In this document: positions 16,835-20,326 of the stretch, piece after piece | Position numbering within the stretch: position 1 is the first letter of the stretch | Layout: every line of letters starts with the position of its first letter | Assembly: GCA_027578815.1 (NCBI GenBank) | Contig: JANBTH010000337.1 | Location: 1 to 20,326 of the forward strand | DNA from: Coemansia sp. RSA 1804 | Taxonomy: Eukaryota; Kickxellomycota; Kickxellomycetes; Kickxellales; Kickxellaceae | Direction of reading: 5' to 3' | DNA: 20,326 nucleotides | Notes under the pieces: generated by a model | Told to the model about the DNA's origin: nothing | Databases searched by the model: none | Seen by the model: only the letters and a program-made list of their open reading frames with translations | Position numbers and translations under genes: made by a program

Positions 16835-17257
16835 CTGCCTCCCAAAACCAAAGCTTCTTCTTTGGGCGAGAGAGAGAAAAAGCCCAAGACACGGTGCTGG
16901 CGTCCATAGAAATTGGCAACATGAAAAGTTTCTTTTCTCTCTGCCCTGCATTTATCTTTTTTCTCCTATTTTTTGTATTGCTGCGCCTTTTTTGAACTCT
17001 TCCATTTGTGAATTTCACTAATCTTTATCTTTTTCTATCGTCTTTCTATTCTATTCTATTCTTCCGGCTACTACTGAACCCACTGCTCTTCCACACTTTG
17101 ACCATAATAGCACCAAGGAGGAAGACAGCCTTCTTTGCATGTCGTTTACAAACCCCGCGTCCTTCCTGCTTGTTTTTGTTTGACTTGTTCTCGTTTACTC
17201 TAAATTCAGCTTGTTTACCAACTCTGCCAGTCTGCCTTTCTCTTCTCCACGCCGAGA
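16835..17257 (+). promoter_or_regulatory. MDM10 3' region and upstream region of the dehydratase gene
   Basis: This 423-bp spacer contains no gene I can support. Most of it is pyrimidine-rich on the plus strand. It includes a short tandem CTATT repeat at about 17045-17060 and CT-rich sequence at 17230-17250 immediately before the ATG. It presumably holds the 3' UTR of MDM10 and the promoter of the next gene. Confidence 0.4.
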
Positions 17258-18712
17258 ATGACACAAGATAGGCGGCCTCACAAAATTGATGCGGCTGAGA
17301 CGGCTGCCAACACTACCACCGCATCTTCCCTGCACACACCAACGCCATTACTATACTCCACTGTCATGAGCAAGCAGGCAGGCTGCAACATCTGGCTCAA
17401 GCTTGAGAACATGCAGCCCACACAATCATTCAAGCTAAGGGGCGTAGGGAACATGTGTGCCAAGGCGGTACTTGAACATAATGCAAAGCGGTTTGTGGCA
17501 GTTGGTGATACCAATGCCGCACTAGCGGTTTCGTACAGTGGGCGCCAGCTTGGCATTCCTGTGGTTGTGTTTGTTCCTGCTGGTATCCAGCCATCAGCAG
17601 TCCGGCCAAAGATCGAGCTTGAGGGCGCCGAGCTTATTGAAGACGGGCGCTCAGTGAGTGATGCTTACAGCGCTGCATGTGTATATGTACAAAACAACGA
17701 CGGTGCGATCCTGGTTGACTCGGCAGACAACCCTGCCGTTATATCCGGCAATTCAACAATTATATCAGAGATCAGCATCCAGCTCCACCGCAAGGAGCCA
17801 GCCGCTGTTATTGCGCCTGTCGGAAGCGGTGGCCTCCTTGCAGGAATTGTCACTGGTTTGCACCAATGTCGATGGCAGCGGGTTCCAGTGATTGCCGCCG
17901 AAACACACAACACCAACTCATTTCAGCAAGCCCTTTTGTTTGGCGCAAGTGAACAATTGCCAAAGTCCTGCGACGCTGCTGGTTGTGACAAACAAAGTAG
18001 TGCAGATGTGTCAAACAAGGCACATGGCGGCGACAACAAATTAAACGCACCTTCTGTATATCCGTCGTTGCTGCCGCCCTTGCACGGTGAGGTCTGTGGA
18101 GATGGCGATACCAGAGATGTATTTACGAGTGGTGGCAAGACATATGCGAGACCTGACTCTGACGGTGTATATCCATCATGTATACGTGCTCGCATGGGCG
18201 GCGGCGATGCCCGGCAACCAGAACCAACAGTAGCAACGTGCTTGTCTTCTGGATCCACTTGTATGAGGGCGCTGGAGCTGTCACAGGCACATCCGGTGGT
18301 TCCTGTCTCAATATCTGAGGCAATGGCTGTTGAGGCCTGTCGTCGTCTTTTAGACGACCACCAGCTTCTTGTAGAGGTTGGAAGCGCAGCGGCTCTGAGT
18401 ATTGTTGGTAAAGGCATCATTCACCAGATTGTGCCAGACCTTGACCATGACAGCCATGTTGTGGTAGTGGTGACTGGTGGCGCAAACATCAACTTTGAGC
18501 GCTTGGAGGCATACCGTCAGCGATTCCCATTCCCTGCGCCAATTATTGCAAAGTCTGGTCAGGAAATATTTCTGCGTATGACCGACACTGCGCTTCCAGC
18601 AACCGCTGGCTCTACAACATCACTGTCAGCGTCGACAGGCTCGGTTAGTGCATCGCCAGTGCCGACCAAGCCTCCACCGGCCTCACTTACACCAGTTCCT
18701 GTGTCCAAATGA
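17258..18712 (+). CDS. PLP fold-type II serine/threonine dehydratase-like protein
   Basis: This 484-residue member of the tryptophan-synthase-beta superfamily is closest in pattern to L-serine/threonine dehydratases, which deaminate Ser or Thr to pyruvate or 2-oxobutyrate. The PLP lysine is K59 in QSFKLRG (LENMQPTQSFKLRGVGNM). The phosphate-binding Gly loop is PVGSGGLLAG at 187-196, and VVVVTGGANINF at 402-413 provides the residue facing the pyridine nitrogen. The family is usually 320-370 residues. The excess is an insertion of about 85-90 residues (about 233-322) and a Ser/Thr/Pro-rich tail (about 445-484). The usual substrate-binding SSGGNAG motif reads VGDTNAA (82-88), which retains only the Asn-Ala core, so activity or substrate may differ. 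The insert stays in frame with no stop; an unspliced intron is possible but has no clear borders. The ATG at 17258 follows a CT-rich leader. Confidence 0.8.
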   Translation: MTQDRRPHKIDAAETAANTTTASSLHTPTPLLYSTVMSKQAGCNIWLKLENMQPTQSFKLRGVGNMCAKAVLEHNAKRFVAVGDTNAALAVSYSGRQLGIPVVVFVPAGIQPSAVRPKIELEGAELIEDGRSVSDAYSAACVYVQNNDGAILVDSADNPAVISGNSTIISEISIQLHRKEPAAVIAPVGSGGLLAGIVTGLHQCRWQRVPVIAAETHNTNSFQQALLFGASEQLPKSCDAAGCDKQSSADVSNKAHGGDNKLNAPSVYPSLLPPLHGEVCGDGDTRDVFTSGGKTYARPDSDGVYPSCIRARMGGGDARQPEPTVATCLSSGSTCMRALELSQAHPVVPVSISEAMAVEACRRLLDDHQLLVEVGSAAALSIVGKGIIHQIVPDLDHDSHVVVVVTGGANINFERLEAYRQRFPFPAPIIAKSGQEIFLRMTDTALPATAGSTTSLSASTGSVSASPVPTKPPPASLTPVPVSK

Positions 18713-19042
18713 CCATGTTCGTTGCAATGATTGTATAAAGGTATGCGCTTTTGTTTTTGTGTTCTAACAAGTATTATGAATACAATCGCTATGTATCTGA
18801 AGTTATATTTGTGGACCAGACATGTTCCTATTGTTTATATCAACTATTTGGAACAAAACCCATAGTGTCTGGGATTGGCTTGCAAGTTGGCTTCAGCTTC
18901 ATCATTATCGTTATCATGTTTTAACTTGATTATCTTGTACCTACTGCAAATCATCATAGCTTTGTTACAACATTAATACCTAGAGACTGCTTTCTCGCGT
19001 GGCCACATATCTGGATCAAAAAACAGCGTCGGAGACTAAAGT
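18713..19042 (+). promoter_or_regulatory. Spacer between the dehydratase gene and THG1
   Basis: This 330-bp AT-rich spacer holds no gene and no perfect AATAAA. Unlike other upstream regions in the window it has only mild pyrimidine bias. A T-rich stretch with repeated TTATC units (about 18905-18935) lies 110-140 nt before THG1. Confidence 0.35.
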
Positions 19043-20029
19043 ATGGCAAAGTCCAAATACACATATGTACGGAACTTTGAGATCGAGAATAGGCTGCCTC
19101 CCAGCACATGGCTTGTTGCCCGGATCGATGGACAGGGCTTCACAAACTTTACAGCGCTGCATGGGTTCCGGAAACCAAACGATGTCCGTGCGCTGGACCT
19201 GATGAACCGCGCGGCAAAGATGGTGATGGAAAGCATGCAGGAGATCGTGTTGGGATATGGCCAAAGCGACGAGTACAGCTTTGTTTTCTCCAAGGATGCC
19301 AAGGCCTACGACCGACGCCAAAGCAAGCTCTCGACACTCCTGGTCAGCAGATTTACTTCAGCGTATGTGTTTTACTGGGGCGAGTTCTTTCCCGACACGC
19401 CGCTGAAGAGCCTTCCGGCGTTTGACTCGCGGATTGTAATGTATCCGTCCAACAAAATACTTCGCGACTACTTGTGCTGGCGCCAGGCTGACTGCCACAT
19501 CAACAACATGTACAACACATGTTTCTGGGCTCTTGTTGACAAGGGCGGGCTGAATCGCAAGGAAGCTGAGAAACGACTATCAGTAAGTGTTTGTTGTGGG
19601 CAACATCCAAAGGAAGCTGGAAGTATGCTGAGCACCGTGAAACCCTTTCGCCCAAACGATGAATTGTCCATTTCTGCCATGCTCCTGGCGATGTGTGGAC
19701 AGTCGCACTAATCCGTGCTTTTGTATTTAACATTAATTTAGGGTACGTTGTCAAAGGATAAGCACGAACTGTTGTTCAGCGAGTTTGGCATAAACTACAA
19801 CAATGAGGCAGAGATATTCAAAAAGGGAAGCGTTCTGATCCGCGACAAACAACATACGAATGTGTCTGGGCCTGATGGCCAGCCAACTAAACGAACCAGT
19901 TCTGTCGTCAGCATCCTCCACTGTGACATTATCAAGGATAAGTTTTGGACGCAGCATCCAGAGATCCTCGGAGGCAAGGCAGCTCGGACGGAAGAGAGCG
20001 GAGATTCTGCAGGTGCAGAGGGAGTCTGA
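19043..20029 (+). CDS. THG1: tRNA-His guanylyltransferase Thg1 (two exons)
   Basis: This enzyme adds the G at position -1 of tRNA-His, the identity element for histidyl-tRNA synthetase. Exon 1 is 19043-19582 (180 codons) and exon 2 is 19742-20029 (95 codons plus TGA), giving 275 residues (yeast 237, human 298). The two metal-binding aspartates fall exactly at the human positions: D29 in ARIDGQGFTNF and D76 in YGQSDEYSFVF. HINNMYNTCFWALVDKGG is the conserved motif near the end of exon 1. Across the junction the protein reads KRLS then GTLSKDKHELLFSEFGINYN, as in other fungi. Retaining the intron would replace the C-terminal third with 42 unrelated codons and a stop at 19709-19711. The remaining C-terminus, ILHCDIIKDKFWTQHPEIL, is typical, followed by a short acidic tail. 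Confidence 0.95.
19583..19741 (+). other. THG1 intron, 159 nt, phase 0
   Basis: The donor GTAAGT is perfect and begins at 19583. The acceptor is TTTAG ending at 19741. A branch-like CTAAT occurs near 19708, about 30 nt before the acceptor. Removing it joins two conserved Thg1 blocks in frame. It is the only intron in the window with strong support. Confidence 0.92.
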
Positions 20030-20326
20030 GGAATGTACTAAAACACCATCATCGCCTTCACTTGAGAAATTTAGATAATTTTTTCAGTATTTTTGGATCG
20101 TTTCATGTCCTGGCTGTATGGCATTTTGAGATATATAATGCAATGGACAAGAGTTGCTAGATATACCGAGTCATGTGAATAGCAGAGCTGTTTATGATAG
20201 TTTGCTATCGAGTAGATACTGGAATGCGCAGCTCTTTCGATGAGAACATTGCTGGTTCAGCCGACGGACGGCAACAAAGGCGTCAGCGACAATAGCACCT
20301 CTTCTTGGAGGACAACGCACGATTTT
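20030..20326. other. Window edge, unresolved
   Basis: These 297 bases follow THG1. An AT-rich stretch (20065-20160) is probably its 3' UTR. From about 20195 to the end the composition looks coding-like, and frames stay open to the edge on both strands. On plus, an ATG at 20240 runs 29 codons to the edge. On minus, 44 codons run from the edge to a TAA at 20194-20192. Neither resembles a known protein over such a short length, so strand and identity of the next gene cannot be decided. Confidence 0.3.

Noticed and set aside
17045..17060. Tandem CTATT units as a microsatellite
   Set aside because: There are only about three units in pyrimidine-rich leader sequence, too short to call a repeat locus.
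17923..18420. 165-codon minus-strand frame opposite the dehydratase insertion
   Set aside because: I considered whether the insertion exists because of an antisense gene. The antisense product is low complexity without a family pattern, and the sense frame is intact.
19583..19711. Read-through of THG1 into the intron as an alternative C-terminus
   Set aside because: A perfect GTAAGT donor and a conserved second exon in the correct phase make splicing far more likely. The read-through residues match nothing in Thg1.
1..20326. tRNA, rRNA, CRISPR, transposase or a multi-gene defence/biosynthetic system
   Set aside because: No paired tRNA A/B boxes, regularly spaced repeats, intact transposase or reverse transcriptase, or co-directional functional cluster was seen. 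The genes are unrelated housekeeping functions.

Overview
The window is an ordinary, gene-dense stretch of a fungal nuclear genome. It carries eleven recognisable protein genes on both strands and no rRNA, tRNA, CRISPR array or intact mobile element. Mdm10, a subunit of the fungal ER-mitochondria tether ERMES, together with a Urk1-type fused uridine kinase and an SLC45/SUT-type sugar carrier, points to a fungus. The genes are nearly intron-free, several proteins carry low-complexity inserts, and start codons are preceded by pyrimidine-rich leaders. My impression is an early-diverging fungus, perhaps Kickxellomycotina (Coemansia-like). That placement is inference from protein style, not from a search.

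Layout: 1-852 holds no convincing gene and probably contains promoters facing both ways. Plus-strand genes follow for the splicing factor Cwc24/RNF113 (853-1857) and a HAX1/Mpm1-like protein (2085-2975). A convergent minus-strand uridine kinase-UPRT fusion lies at 3088-4506. An 809-bp divergent intergenic region leads to a plus-strand SUT/SLC45-type sugar transporter (5316-7088). This converges on minus-strand LST8 (7274-8275), which is divergent from plus-strand CIA2/MIP18 (8689-9165). CIA2 converges on the long minus-strand EFR3 (9343-12402). A 1.8-kb region without a convincing gene (12403-14202) separates EFR3 from four plus-strand genes: ribosomal protein uS2/RPSA (14203-15045), MDM10 (15362-16834), a PLP fold-type II serine/threonine dehydratase-like protein (17258-18712) and THG1 (19043-20029, one clear intron). 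The last 297 bases are unresolved.

The genes do not form a pathway. They are housekeeping functions: splicing, translation, tRNA maturation, cytosolic Fe-S assembly, TOR signalling, PI4-kinase anchoring, mitochondrial architecture, pyrimidine salvage, sugar uptake and amino-acid catabolism. The window has no candidate for a novel multi-gene system. The observations most worth a second look are a dehydratase with a changed substrate-binding loop and an 85-90 residue insertion, the unresolved 5' end of EFR3, the fast-evolving HAX1/Mpm1-like protein, and two stretches of broken coding-like sequence (about 390-800 and 13600-14050).
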